Origin: Marinobacter sp. | Lineage (GTDB): Bacteria > Pseudomonadota > Gammaproteobacteria > Pseudomonadales > Oleiphilaceae | Assembly: GCA_018623515.1 (NCBI GenBank) | Contig: JAAZVL010000005.1 | Coordinates: forward strand, 1-44,230 | Direction: 5' to 3' | DNA length: 44,230 bases | Part shown: in pieces, positions 12,231 through 23,155 of the stretch | Numbering within the stretch: the first letter of the stretch is position 1 | Layout of the letters: every line of letters starts with the position of its first letter | Program-made: the position numbers and the translations under genes | The notes under the pieces: model-generated | What the model was told of the DNA's origin: nothing | The model's input: the letters and a program-made list of their open reading frames with translations, nothing else | Databases searched by the model: none

Positions 12231-13061
12231 TCAGCTGGCTGCCCGGGCCCGGACGTGAATCGGCCCGAGGGTCTCGGCCTGCACAACCTCGATCAACTGC
12301 TCCTTGACCAGCTCCAGGGTCGCCAGGAACGTTACCACCACGCCCAGCTTGCCTTCCTCGAGGGTAAACAGGCTCTCGAAGGACACGAAACGGTCGTCCT
12401 GCAGCACGGAAAGGATGTGGGACATCCGTTCACGGGTCGACAGGATTTCCTTTTCCACGTGGTGGCTGGTAAACAGATCCGCACGCTTCAATACCCCCTG
12501 CATCGCCAGCAGCAGCTCACGGAGATCCACGTCCGGATGGGGCTGGCTGGACGGCAGCTTCGGCAGCGCTGCGGACGCCCCGAACGTATCACGCTCCATC
12601 CGGGGCAATTCGTCGATATCCTCGGCCGCCTGCTTGAACCGCTCGTACTGCTGCAGACGCCGGATCAGTTCCGCCCTGGGGTCCACTTCCTCCTCATCCT
12701 CGGACTCCTGGCGAGGCAACAACATCCGGGACTTGATCTCGGCCAGGGTGGCGGCCATCACCAGGTACTCCGCCGCCAATTCAAACCGCATCGCCTCCAC
12801 TGCCCCGATGTAATCCATGTACTGCCGGGTGATCTCGCTGACATCAATATCCAGGATATTCATGTTCTGACGGCGAATCAGGTACAGCAGCAGATCCAGC
12901 GGGCCTTCAAAGGCCTCCAGGAACACCGCAAGGGCGTCGGGGGGAATGTAGAGATCCTTGGGAAGGTCAACGACCGGCTTACCCGATACCAACGCCAACG
13001 GCGCCTGTTCATCAGGCACCTGCTCCGCTTCCGCTACCGTGGTGCTGGTATCGTCCGTCAT
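12231..13061 (-). CDS. scpA: Segregation and condensation protein ScpA (start adjusted to internal Met MTDDTST; ORF track starts at 13088)
   Basis: FEGPLDLLLYLIRRQNMNILDIDVSEITRQYMDYI motif; adjacent to scpB. Confidence 0.93.
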   Translation of the reverse strand: MTDDTSTTVAEAEQVPDEQAPLALVSGKPVVDLPKDLYIPPDALAVFLEAFEGPLDLLLYLIRRQNMNILDIDVSEITRQYMDYIGAVEAMRFELAAEYLVMAATLAEIKSRMLLPRQESEDEEEVDPRAELIRRLQQYERFKQAAEDIDELPRMERDTFGASAALPKLPSSQPHPDVDLRELLLAMQGVLKRADLFTSHHVEKEILSTRERMSHILSVLQDDRFVSFESLFTLEEGKLGVVVTFLATLELVKEQLIEVVQAETLGPIHVRARAAS

Positions 13062-13109
13062 AGCCTTCCCTCGGATGACGCTGATCAAACAAGGATCAGC
13101 GGCTGATCG

Positions 13110-14324
13110 TTAGCGGTAATGCAACCCCATGGCCGCCCGCACTTCCTCCAGCGTATCACGGGCCGCATCCCGCGCATGCTCGCGGCCTTCCTGCAGGATG
13201 GAATGCACCAGATCCGGGTTGTTCTCGTATTCCCGGGCCCGCTCATGCAATGGGCGCTGCTCCTCAACGATGGCGTCGATCAGAGGCTTCTTGCAGTCGA
13301 GGCAACCGATGCCGGCACTGCGGCAGCCAGTCTGCACCCACTCCTGGGTGTCGGCGTCGGAATAGATCTTGTGCAGCGCCCAGACCGGACACTTTTCCGG
13401 CTCTCCCGGATCGGTGCGGCGTACGCGCTGGGGATCGGTCTGCATGGTGCGGATCTTGTCAGCGACCGCATCGGGCTCCTCACGCAGGCCAATGTAGTTG
13501 TTATAGGACTTGGACATCTTCTGTCCGTCCAGGCCCGGCATCTTCGATTCCGGTGTCAGAAGCGGCTGGGGCTCCGGCAGGATGACCTTACCGCCGCCTT
13601 CGATGTACCCGTACAGACGCTCCCGGTCGCCGAGAGAGATATTCTGCTGCTCTTTCAGCAGTGCGCGGGCCGTTTCCAGGGCCTCGAGATCGCCCTCTTC
13701 CTGGTACCGCTTCTTCAGGTTCCGGTACAGCTTAGCGTTCTTCTTGCCCATCTTGACGATGGCGCCTTCTGCCTGCTCCTCGAAGCCCGGCTCCCGGCCA
13801 TAGATGTGGTTGAAGCGGCGGGCAATCTCGCGGGTGATCTCCACGTGGGACACCTGGTCGGCGCCCACCGGCACCTTGCCGGCCCGGTAGATCAGGATAT
13901 CGGCGCTTTGCAGCAGGGGGTAACCGAGGAAACCATAGGTAGCCAGGTCCTTCTCCCGCAGTTTTTCCTGCTGGTCCTTGAAGGTGGGAATCCGCTCCAG
14001 CCAGCCCAGGGGCGTGATCATGGACAGCAGCAGGTGCAGTTCCGCGTGCTCGGGCACCTGGGACTGGATGAACATGGTGGAGGACCCCGGGTTCACACCG
14101 GCGGCCAGCCAGTCGATCACCATATCCCACACGCTCTGCTCGATACCCGAAGGATCGTCGTACTGAGTGGTCAGCGCATGCCAGTCGGCGATGAAGAAGA
14201 AGCACTCATACTCGTGCTGGAGTTTGACCCAGTTTTTCAGCACACCGTGGTAGTGACCAAGGTGAAGCTTTCCGGTCGGACGCATGCCCGACAAAACCCG
14301 CTGCTGGGAATCTACAGAACTCAA
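13110..14324 (-). CDS. trpS: Tryptophanyl-tRNA synthetase, long form with Cys-rich motif, TTG start
   Basis: 404 aa; GMRPTGKLHLGHYHG (HIGH-type) and KMSKS motifs; GAAGGAG 7 nt before a TTG start codon (plus strand caa at 14322-14324). Confidence 0.95.
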   Translation of the reverse strand: MSSVDSQQRVLSGMRPTGKLHLGHYHGVLKNWVKLQHEYECFFFIADWHALTTQYDDPSGIEQSVWDMVIDWLAAGVNPGSSTMFIQSQVPEHAELHLLLSMITPLGWLERIPTFKDQQEKLREKDLATYGFLGYPLLQSADILIYRAGKVPVGADQVSHVEITREIARRFNHIYGREPGFEEQAEGAIVKMGKKNAKLYRNLKKRYQEEGDLEALETARALLKEQQNISLGDRERLYGYIEGGGKVILPEPQPLLTPESKMPGLDGQKMSKSYNNYIGLREEPDAVADKIRTMQTDPQRVRRTDPGEPEKCPVWALHKIYSDADTQEWVQTGCRSAGIGCLDCKKPLIDAIVEEQRPLHERAREYENNPDLVHSILQEGREHARDAARDTLEEVRAAMGLHYR

Positions 14325-14380
14325 AGCACGAACTCCTTCTGTTGCAAATAGTGCGCCTCGGCAAAAGAGGCTGACCGGGC

Positions 14381-14409
14381 ATTATAGTCTGATAGCCCCT
14401 CGCCGTTAA
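14381..14409 (-). promoter_or_regulatory. Putative sigma70-type promoter for trpS
   Basis: Minus strand TTAACG-17 nt-TATAAT, about 50 nt upstream of the TTG start. Confidence 0.55.
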
Positions 14410-14427
14410 GGATACAGACCAAAAAAC

Positions 14428-14466
14428 AAAAAACCCCCGAACACCGCCAGGTGCCGGGGGTTTTTC
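14428..14466 (-). terminator. Rho-independent terminator after sucD
   Basis: AAAAACCCCCG...CGGGGGTTTTT inverted repeat flanked by A/T tracts, just downstream of the sucD stop on the minus strand. Confidence 0.85.
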
Positions 14467-14482
14467 CTTCAGGAGGAAAGGC

Positions 14483-15355
14483 TTACCAGCCAGTCACTTC
14501 CTTCAGGGCCTTGCCGATGTCGGCCAGGCTGCGCACGGTCTTGACGCCGGCGTCGTTCAGGGCAGCGAACTTCTCGTCTGCAGTACCCTTACCACCGGAG
14601 ATGATCGCACCGGCGTGACCCATACGCTTGCCCGGAGGCGCAGTCACACCTGCGATGTAGGAAACAACCGGCTTGGTTACGTTCTCTTTGATAAACGCAG
14701 CCGCCTCTTCCTCGGCAGTACCACCGATCTCACCGATCATGACGATGGCCTCGGTTTCCGGGTCTTCCTGCAGCAGCTTCAGGATATCGATGAAGTTGGA
14801 ACCCGGAATCGGGTCACCGCCGATGCCCACACAGGTGGACTGGCCGTAGCCGAAGTCCGTGGTCTGCTTGACCGCTTCGTAAGTCAGAGTACCGGAACGG
14901 GATACGATGCCGACCTTGCCCTTCTTGTGGATGTGGCCCGGCATGATGCCGATCTTGCACTCGTCCGGAGTGATCACGCCCGGGCAGTTCGGACCAATCA
15001 TGCGAACGCCTTTACGATCAACGTATTCTTTGGCGTACAGCATGTCGATGGTCGGGATGCCTTCGGTGATGCAGACAATCAGCTGGATGCCGGCGTCTGC
15101 CGCCTCGATGATGGCATCCTTACAGAACGGAGCCGGCACGTAGATCACGGTGGCTTCCGCGCCGGTCGCTTCAACGGCGTCACGAACGGTGTTGAATACC
15201 GGCAGGCCCAGGTGCTCGGTGCCGCCCTTACCGGGGCTTACACCGCCGACCATCTTGGTGCCATAGGCAATGGCCTGCTCGGAGTGGAAGGTACCCTGGG
15301 AGCCGGTAAAGCCCTGGCAGATTACCTTGGTGTCTTTGTTGATCAGGATGCTCAT
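14483..15355 (-). CDS. sucD: Succinyl-CoA synthetase alpha subunit
   Basis: 290 aa; [45 protein letters not shown] and active-site [17 protein letters not shown]. Confidence 0.98.
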   Translation of the reverse strand: MSILINKDTKVICQGFTGSQGTFHSEQAIAYGTKMVGGVSPGKGGTEHLGLPVFNTVRDAVEATGAEATVIYVPAPFCKDAIIEAADAGIQLIVCITEGIPTIDMLYAKEYVDRKGVRMIGPNCPGVITPDECKIGIMPGHIHKKGKVGIVSRSGTLTYEAVKQTTDFGYGQSTCVGIGGDPIPGSNFIDILKLLQEDPETEAIVMIGEIGGTAEEEAAAFIKENVTKPVVSYIAGVTAPPGKRMGHAGAIISGGKGTADEKFAALNDAGVKTVRSLADIGKALKEVTGW

Positions 15356-16521
15356 TACTTACCCCCTGCGGCTTTAACGACTTGCTCTGCAGCATCCGCC
15401 AGGCTGGTGGCGGCAATGATGTTCAGGCCACTCTCGGCCAGTACCTTGGTGCCCAGATCGGCGTTATTACCTTCAAGGCGAACAACCACAGGAACTTTTA
15501 CACCGACTTCCTTAACAGCGCCGATGATGCCCTCTGCGATCATGTCGCAGCGGACGATACCACCAAAGATGTTAACCAGTACGGCTTTCACGTTGTCGTC
15601 AGACAGGATGATCTTGAACGCTTCGGAGACGCGCTCTTTGGTCGCGCCGCCACCAACGTCCAGGAAGTTGGCAGGCTGGCCACCGGACAGCTTGATGATG
15701 TCCATGGTTCCCATGGCCAGGCCGGCGCCGTTAACCATACAACCGATGTTGCCTTCCAGGGCCACGTAGTTCAGCTCCCACTTGGCCGCTTCGGCTTCAC
15801 GGGGATCTTCCTGGGAGGGATCGTGCATCTCGTGGATTTTCTTCTGGCGGTACAGGGCGTTACCGTCTACACCAACCTTGGCGTCCAGGCAGTGCAGATC
15901 ACCGGCCGGAGTGATAACCAGCGGGTTGATCTCTACCAGTGCCAGGTCTGCATCTTCGAACAGCTTGGCAAGGCCCAGGAAGATCTTGGTGAACTGGCCG
16001 ATCTGCTTGCCTTCCAGACCCAGTTTGAACGCCAGCTCACGGCCCTGGTACGGCTGAGCACCGACCAGCGGGTCGATCTCGGCTTTCAGGATCTTTTCCG
16101 GAGTCTCTTCGGCAACCTTCTCGATCTCGACACCACCCTCGGTGGATGCCATGAAGACGATGCGACGGGTGCCACGGTCAACTACGGCGCCCAGGTACAG
16201 CTCTTCCGCGATATCGGTCAGGGACTCAACCAGGATCTTGCTGACCGGCTGACCGTTCTCGTCGGTCTGGTAAGTCACCAGGTTCTTGCCCAGCCATTTT
16301 TCGGCAAACTCACGGATTTCTTCTTTGCTCTTGACCAGCTTTACACCGCCGGCCTTACCACGGCCACCCGCGTGAACCTGGGCCTTGACCACCCAGCCGT
16401 CACCGCCGATTTCGTCTGCCGCTGCTACGGCTTCCTTGGGAGTATCGCAGGCAATACCCTTGGATACGGGCAGGCCGTACTCAGCAAACAGCTGCTTGCC
16501 CTGATATTCATGCAAATTCAT
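15355..16521 (-). CDS. sucC: Succinyl-CoA synthetase beta subunit
   Basis: 388 aa; [53 protein letters not shown]. Confidence 0.98.
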   Translation of the reverse strand: MNLHEYQGKQLFAEYGLPVSKGIACDTPKEAVAAADEIGGDGWVVKAQVHAGGRGKAGGVKLVKSKEEIREFAEKWLGKNLVTYQTDENGQPVSKILVESLTDIAEELYLGAVVDRGTRRIVFMASTEGGVEIEKVAEETPEKILKAEIDPLVGAQPYQGRELAFKLGLEGKQIGQFTKIFLGLAKLFEDADLALVEINPLVITPAGDLHCLDAKVGVDGNALYRQKKIHEMHDPSQEDPREAEAAKWELNYVALEGNIGCMVNGAGLAMGTMDIIKLSGGQPANFLDVGGGATKERVSEAFKIILSDDNVKAVLVNIFGGIVRCDMIAEGIIGAVKEVGVKVPVVVRLEGNNADLGTKVLAESGLNIIAATSLADAAEQVVKAAGGK

Positions 16522-16557
16522 AGTAAATGTCCCGAATTAAAGAATTCCTGGTTTGCG

Positions 16558-18003
<1,446 letters not shown>

Positions 18004-18035
18004 TTATCCCGTTCTCTGATTCGTTAAGTGTCAGT

Positions 18036-19262
18036 TCACACGTCCAGCAGAATACGTGCCGGGTCTTCAAGCATTTCCTTGATGGCGACGAGGAACTGCA
18101 CCGCTTCCTTACCATCGATCATACGATGATCGTATGACAGCGCCAGGTACATCATCGGCAGGATTTCAACCTGGCCGTTGACCGCCATCGGGCGTTCCTG
18201 GATCTTGTGCATGCCCAGGATCGCGGTCTGCGGCGGGTTCAGGATCGGCGTGGAGATCAGCGAGCCGAAGATACCGCCATTGGTAATGGTGAAGGTACCA
18301 CCGGTCATTTCCTCGATACTCAGCTTGCCTTCTTTGGCCTTGGTGCCGTACTCGACAATCTTCTTCTCGATGTCGGCCAGCCCCATGGCATCGGTATCGC
18401 GCAGAACCGGAACCACCAGACCACGATCGGTGGAAACGGCTACACCGATATCCTGGTAGCCATGATAAACCATATCGTTGCCGTCGATGGATGCGTTAAC
18501 CGCCGGGAAACGCTTCAGGGCTTCGGTTGCCGCCTTGGTGAAGAAGGACATGAAGCCCAGCTTGATGCCGTGGCGCTTCACGAAGCTATCCTGGTACTGC
18601 TTGCGCAGCTCCATGATCGGCTTCATATTCACTTCGTTAAAGGTGGTCAGCATGGCCGCAGTCTGCTGCGCCTCCACCAGACGCTTGGCGATGCTGGCAC
18701 GCAGACGGGTCATCGGAACCCGCTTCTCGGGGCGCTCGCCCTGGGCCACATTCACTTCCGGCATAGCTGCCGCAGCGGCCGGCTTGGCGGCGCCAACGGA
18801 GGCTTTGCTGCTGTCGATGTGAGCCTGAACGTCTTCCTTGGTGACACGACCATCTTTCCCGGTGCCCTTAACGGCATTCGGATCGACATCGTTTTCCTCG
18901 GCCAGTTTGCGAGCGGCCGGGCTCAGGATAGCTTCGCGGGAACCGGCCTCTGACTTGGCCTCTTCCTTCGGAGCTTCCTCTTTGGCATCCGGCTTGCTTT
19001 CGGCAGGCTTGGACTCACCCGCTGCGCCTTCCTTGAACTTGCCGATCACTTCACCGCTTTCGACGGTATCGCCTTCACCCTTGACGATTTCCTCGATCAC
19101 ACCGTCAGCCGGTGCAACCACTTCGAGGACAACCTTGTCGGTTTCGATATCGACGATCAGCTCGTCGCGGGAACAGGCTTCGCCGGGCTGCTTGTGCCAG
19201 GTCGCGACGGTACCCTCTGCGACCGACTCCGGGAAAACGGGGGCTTTAATCTCAGTTGACAT
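18036..19262 (-). CDS. sucB: Dihydrolipoyl succinyltransferase (2-oxoglutarate dehydrogenase E2)
   Basis: 408 aa; lipoyl domain ([11 protein letters not shown]), peripheral subunit-binding domain, catalytic [16 protein letters not shown]. Confidence 0.98.
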   Translation of the reverse strand: MSTEIKAPVFPESVAEGTVATWHKQPGEACSRDELIVDIETDKVVLEVVAPADGVIEEIVKGEGDTVESGEVIGKFKEGAAGESKPAESKPDAKEEAPKEEAKSEAGSREAILSPAARKLAEENDVDPNAVKGTGKDGRVTKEDVQAHIDSSKASVGAAKPAAAAAMPEVNVAQGERPEKRVPMTRLRASIAKRLVEAQQTAAMLTTFNEVNMKPIMELRKQYQDSFVKRHGIKLGFMSFFTKAATEALKRFPAVNASIDGNDMVYHGYQDIGVAVSTDRGLVVPVLRDTDAMGLADIEKKIVEYGTKAKEGKLSIEEMTGGTFTITNGGIFGSLISTPILNPPQTAILGMHKIQERPMAVNGQVEILPMMYLALSYDHRMIDGKEAVQFLVAIKEMLEDPARILLDV

Positions 19263-19287
19263 TACAAATCCTTAGTTCGGTAGCTCG

Positions 19288-22125
19288 TCAGATTTCAAAC
19301 GCGTCGTTAACCAGCTTCTTCTGCTCTTCGATGTGAACAGACATGTGTCCACAGGCAGGAGCAGCTGAGGCCTCACGACCGGCATACTGAAGGTACAGCT
19401 TGGGGTTCAGGCGCTGCAGCGCATTGCGCATGTGATGCTGGCTGCAGTACCAGGCTCCCTGGTTCATCGGCTCTTCCTGACACCAGACCACGTGCTTGAG
19501 CTTGGTGTACTGGCTCAGCAGCTCGTCGAGGTCATCCCCCGGGAACGGGTACAGCTGTTCGATCCGGACGATCGCAACGTCGTCCCGCTCATCAGCCTTT
19601 TTCTTCTCCAGAAGATCAAAGTAGACCTTGCCGCTGCACATGATCAGGCGGGTGACCTTCTTCGGATCTGAAGGCTCCTTCTCGGGCAGTACGGTCTGGA
19701 AGGTGCCTGAAGTCAGGTCGTCCAGGTCTGAGGTCGCTTCCTTGTGGCGGAGCAGACTCTTCGGAGTGATGGCCACCAGCGGCTTGCGCAGCGGACGCTT
19801 CACCTGACGACGAAGCATATGGAAGACCTGGGACGGCGTAGTCGGCACGCATACCTGGATGTTGTGCTCCGCACACAGCTGCAGGAAGCGCTCCAGACGA
19901 GCAGAGCTATGCTCCGGACCCTGTCCTTCGTAACCGTGTGGCAACAGCAGCGTCAAGCCACACAGACGACCCCACTTGTGCTCGCCACTGGTCAGAAACT
20001 GATCGATCACCACCTGGGCACCGTTGGCGAAGTCACCGAACTGGGCTTCCCAGACGATCAACGCGTTCGGCGTGGTCGTCGCGTAGCCATACTCGAATGC
20101 CATGACGGCTTCTTCGGACAGCAGCGAGTCGTAGATCTCGAACTGTGGCTGGTCGTCGGACAGATTCTGCAGGGAAATATGAGTCGAGCCGTCTTTCTGG
20201 TTATGCAGGACCGCATGGCGGTGAGAGAAGGTACCCCGGCCCACGTCCTGACCGGTCAGACGAATCGGATGACCTTCGTTCAGCAGCGTGGCGTAGGCCA
20301 TCATCTCGCCATAGCCCCAGTTCAGGGCCAGAGCACCTGCCGTCATCTTTTCGCGGTCGTTGACAATCTTGGACACCTGACGCTGGACACTGAAACCTTC
20401 CGGCAGTGCGGTCAGCTTCTTGCCCAGCTTCTGGATGGTCTTCAGGTTCACACTGGTCTTGCACTTGGCGGTCCACTCGTGCCCAAGGTACGGGGTCCAG
20501 TCAACGTACAATTCGGTGTTGGGCTCCTTGACCAGAGACTTCACCACGTGCTCGCCGTTGTCCAGGGCGTCGCGGTACTCGGTCTCCATCTGCTTGGCTT
20601 CGTCTTCGGAGATAACACCAGCCTCAACCAACTGATCCGCATACAGGGCGCGGGTGGTCTTCAGCTTGCGGATCTTTTCGTACATGAGCGGCTGGGTCGC
20701 GGCCGGCTCGTCGGCCTCGTTGTGGCCACGACGACGGTAGCAAACCAGATCGATGACCACGTCGCCCTTGAACTCGTTGCGGTAATCCATGGCCATCTGG
20801 GTGACAAACATAACCGCTTCGGGATCGTCAGCGTTCACGTGCAGGATCGGTGCCTGGACCATCTTGGCCACATCGGTGCAGTACTCGGTGGAGCGGGCGT
20901 CTTCCTGCTTGCTGGTGGTAAAGCCGACCTGATTGTTGATGACGATGTGGATGGTACCGCCAACGCCATAGCCCCGGGTCTGGGACATCTGGAAGGTTTC
21001 CATCACCACGCCCTGGCCAGCAAAGGCGGCATCACCGTGCATGACGATGGGTACGACCTGGCTGCCATCGGTATCGCCACGACGGGTCTGGCGTGCACGC
21101 ACCGACCCCTCAACCACCGGAGACACGATTTCAAGGTGAGACGGGTTGAACGCCATGGCCAGGTGAACTTCACCACCCGAAGTCATGACGTTGGAAGAGA
21201 AGCCCTGGTGATACTTGACGTCCCCGGAGCCGGAGTCCGCCAGTTTCTTGCCCTCAAACTCGTCAAAGAGTTCTTTCGGGTTTTTGCCGAGTGTGTTCAC
21301 CAGAACGTTCAGGCGGCCACGGTGGGCCATGCCGAGCACGATTTCCTTTGCACCGTAGGAACCCGCGCGCTGGATCAGTTCATCCAGGCAGGGAATCAGG
21401 CTCTCACCGCCCTCAAGACCAAAACGCTTGACGCCCGGATAGCGGGAGCCCAGGTACTTCTCAAGGCCCTCAGCCGCAGTCAGACGCTCAAGGATATGCT
21501 TGCGCGTGGTCGCTTCGTATTCCGGACGTGAGCGGACCGGCTCCATACGCTGCTGGAACCAACGCTTCACGCGGGTATCGACGACGTGCATGTATTCCGC
21601 GCCGATACTCTGGCAATAAGTCTGACGCAGCCCATCCACGATGTCCGAGAGCTTCATGGTCTCGGAACCGAAATTCAGGGAGCCGGTCTGGAACTCGAGA
21701 TCAAGATCGGATTCGCCGAGTTCATGGAACCGGGGATCCAGGTCTTCTACCTGGGGACGCTGCCATACGCCGAGGGGGTCGAGCTTCGCTTCCTGGTGGC
21801 CGCGGAAACGGAAAGCGTTGATCATCTGGAGCACGCGGATCTGTTTCTTGTCCGCGTCAGATGTGGCACTGGCGGGTACGCCGCCGGCGGCCAGGAAACG
21901 CTGGTTTCTGGAGATATGCTCGAACTGTTCGCGGATGGAAGAGTGGACGATATCGCGGCCGTGGTAGCCGTCAACGCTGGGAAGCTTGTCAAAGTAGCTT
22001 CTCCACTCTTCAGGAACGGCGTTGGGGTCTGTCAGGTAGGTTTCGAAAAGCTGTTCAACGTAGGCAAGATTTCCACCCTGCAGGTGGGAAGTCTGCCACA
22101 ACTGCTCCATTATGCTTTCGTGCAT
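19288..22125 (-). CDS. sucA: 2-oxoglutarate dehydrogenase E1
   Basis: 945 aa; LEGGESLIPCLDELIQ, GMAHRGRLNVL, HGDAAFAGQGVV TPP-binding motifs, LLPHGYEGQGPEHSSAR. Confidence 0.98.
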   Translation of the reverse strand: MHESIMEQLWQTSHLQGGNLAYVEQLFETYLTDPNAVPEEWRSYFDKLPSVDGYHGRDIVHSSIREQFEHISRNQRFLAAGGVPASATSDADKKQIRVLQMINAFRFRGHQEAKLDPLGVWQRPQVEDLDPRFHELGESDLDLEFQTGSLNFGSETMKLSDIVDGLRQTYCQSIGAEYMHVVDTRVKRWFQQRMEPVRSRPEYEATTRKHILERLTAAEGLEKYLGSRYPGVKRFGLEGGESLIPCLDELIQRAGSYGAKEIVLGMAHRGRLNVLVNTLGKNPKELFDEFEGKKLADSGSGDVKYHQGFSSNVMTSGGEVHLAMAFNPSHLEIVSPVVEGSVRARQTRRGDTDGSQVVPIVMHGDAAFAGQGVVMETFQMSQTRGYGVGGTIHIVINNQVGFTTSKQEDARSTEYCTDVAKMVQAPILHVNADDPEAVMFVTQMAMDYRNEFKGDVVIDLVCYRRRGHNEADEPAATQPLMYEKIRKLKTTRALYADQLVEAGVISEDEAKQMETEYRDALDNGEHVVKSLVKEPNTELYVDWTPYLGHEWTAKCKTSVNLKTIQKLGKKLTALPEGFSVQRQVSKIVNDREKMTAGALALNWGYGEMMAYATLLNEGHPIRLTGQDVGRGTFSHRHAVLHNQKDGSTHISLQNLSDDQPQFEIYDSLLSEEAVMAFEYGYATTTPNALIVWEAQFGDFANGAQVVIDQFLTSGEHKWGRLCGLTLLLPHGYEGQGPEHSSARLERFLQLCAEHNIQVCVPTTPSQVFHMLRRQVKRPLRKPLVAITPKSLLRHKEATSDLDDLTSGTFQTVLPEKEPSDPKKVTRLIMCSGKVYFDLLEKKKADERDDVAIVRIEQLYPFPGDDLDELLSQYTKLKHVVWCQEEPMNQGAWYCSQHHMRNALQRLNPKLYLQYAGREASAAPACGHMSVHIEEQKKLVNDAFEI

Positions 22126-22434
22126 CTTGAATAGCTCACCTTGGGCTGGTGCGGGGAGCCGGTATGGTCGGTCAGGGGTAAAACTCAGTCAATACGGGTA
22201 ACTACGGCATGACTTTGACCACCACACGCGACACGGATGTTTTCCATTCCCCAGTGGTTTTTATACTCGGCAAAGCCGCGAAAACCTTTTAAGTTATCGT
22301 CACGGCATGCGTAGTGTGCACCCGACTAAGACTTTTGACCATAAGCCTTTGGTTGAAGGCCCCGCATATAGCGAGGCCTTCGGGGGGTGCTAACCTGGTC
22401 AGAACAGTATAGCGTCTGTGCCGGATCCTGCTGA
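22126..22434 (-). promoter_or_regulatory. Candidate structured leader / intergenic RNA upstream of sucA
   Basis: 309-nt gap between sdhB and sucA with two strong hairpins (22355-22381 and 22256-22286) and a TATACT -10-like element near 22408. Confidence 0.45.
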
Positions 22435-23139
22435 TCAGGTTGCCCTTTGCAGCAGGAGGTTCCGGATATGGCCGATCGCCCTTGTGGGGTTCAGGCCCTT
22501 CGGGCACACGCTGACACAGTTCATGATACCCCGGCAGCGGAACACACTGAACGGATCGTCCAGGTTGGCCAGTCGATCCGCCTGCGCGGTGTCGCGGCTG
22601 TCCGCCAGGAACCGGTAGGCCTGCAGCAGGCCGGCCGGACCGATGAACTTGTCCGGGTTCCACCAGAAGGACGGGCAGGAGGTGGAACAGCAGGCACAGA
22701 GAATACACTCGTACAGGCCGTCCAGCTTCTCCCGGTCTTCCGGAGACTGCAGACGCTCGATTGCGGGCGCGGGCTTGTCGTTGATGAGGTACGGCATGAC
22801 CTTTTCGTACTGCTTGTAGAACAGGCTCATGTCGACCACCAGGTCACGAATGACCGGCAGCCCCGGCAACGGGCGCAGCACCAGCTTGTTGTTCTTCACC
22901 ACCTGTGAAACCGGGGTGATACAGGCCAGGCCGTTCTTGCCGTTCATGTTCATACCATCGGAGCCGCATACACCTTCACGGCAGGAGCGACGGTAGGACA
23001 TGGTCGGGTCTTTTTCCTTCACCAGATTCAGCACGTCAAGAACCATCAGGTCCTTACCGGCGGGAATCTCCACCTCAACGTCCTGCATATAGGGGGCGTT
23101 GTCAGTCTCGGGATTGTAACGGTACAGGCTTACCAACAT
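22435..23139 (-). CDS. sdhB: Succinate dehydrogenase iron-sulfur subunit
   Basis: 234 aa; CREGVCGSDGMNMNGKNGLAC and CILCACCSTSCPSFWW cluster motifs. Confidence 0.98.
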   Translation of the reverse strand: MLVSLYRYNPETDNAPYMQDVEVEIPAGKDLMVLDVLNLVKEKDPTMSYRRSCREGVCGSDGMNMNGKNGLACITPVSQVVKNNKLVLRPLPGLPVIRDLVVDMSLFYKQYEKVMPYLINDKPAPAIERLQSPEDREKLDGLYECILCACCSTSCPSFWWNPDKFIGPAGLLQAYRFLADSRDTAQADRLANLDDPFSVFRCRGIMNCVSVCPKGLNPTRAIGHIRNLLLQRAT

Positions 23140-23155
23140 TCTCTACATCCTCCCC

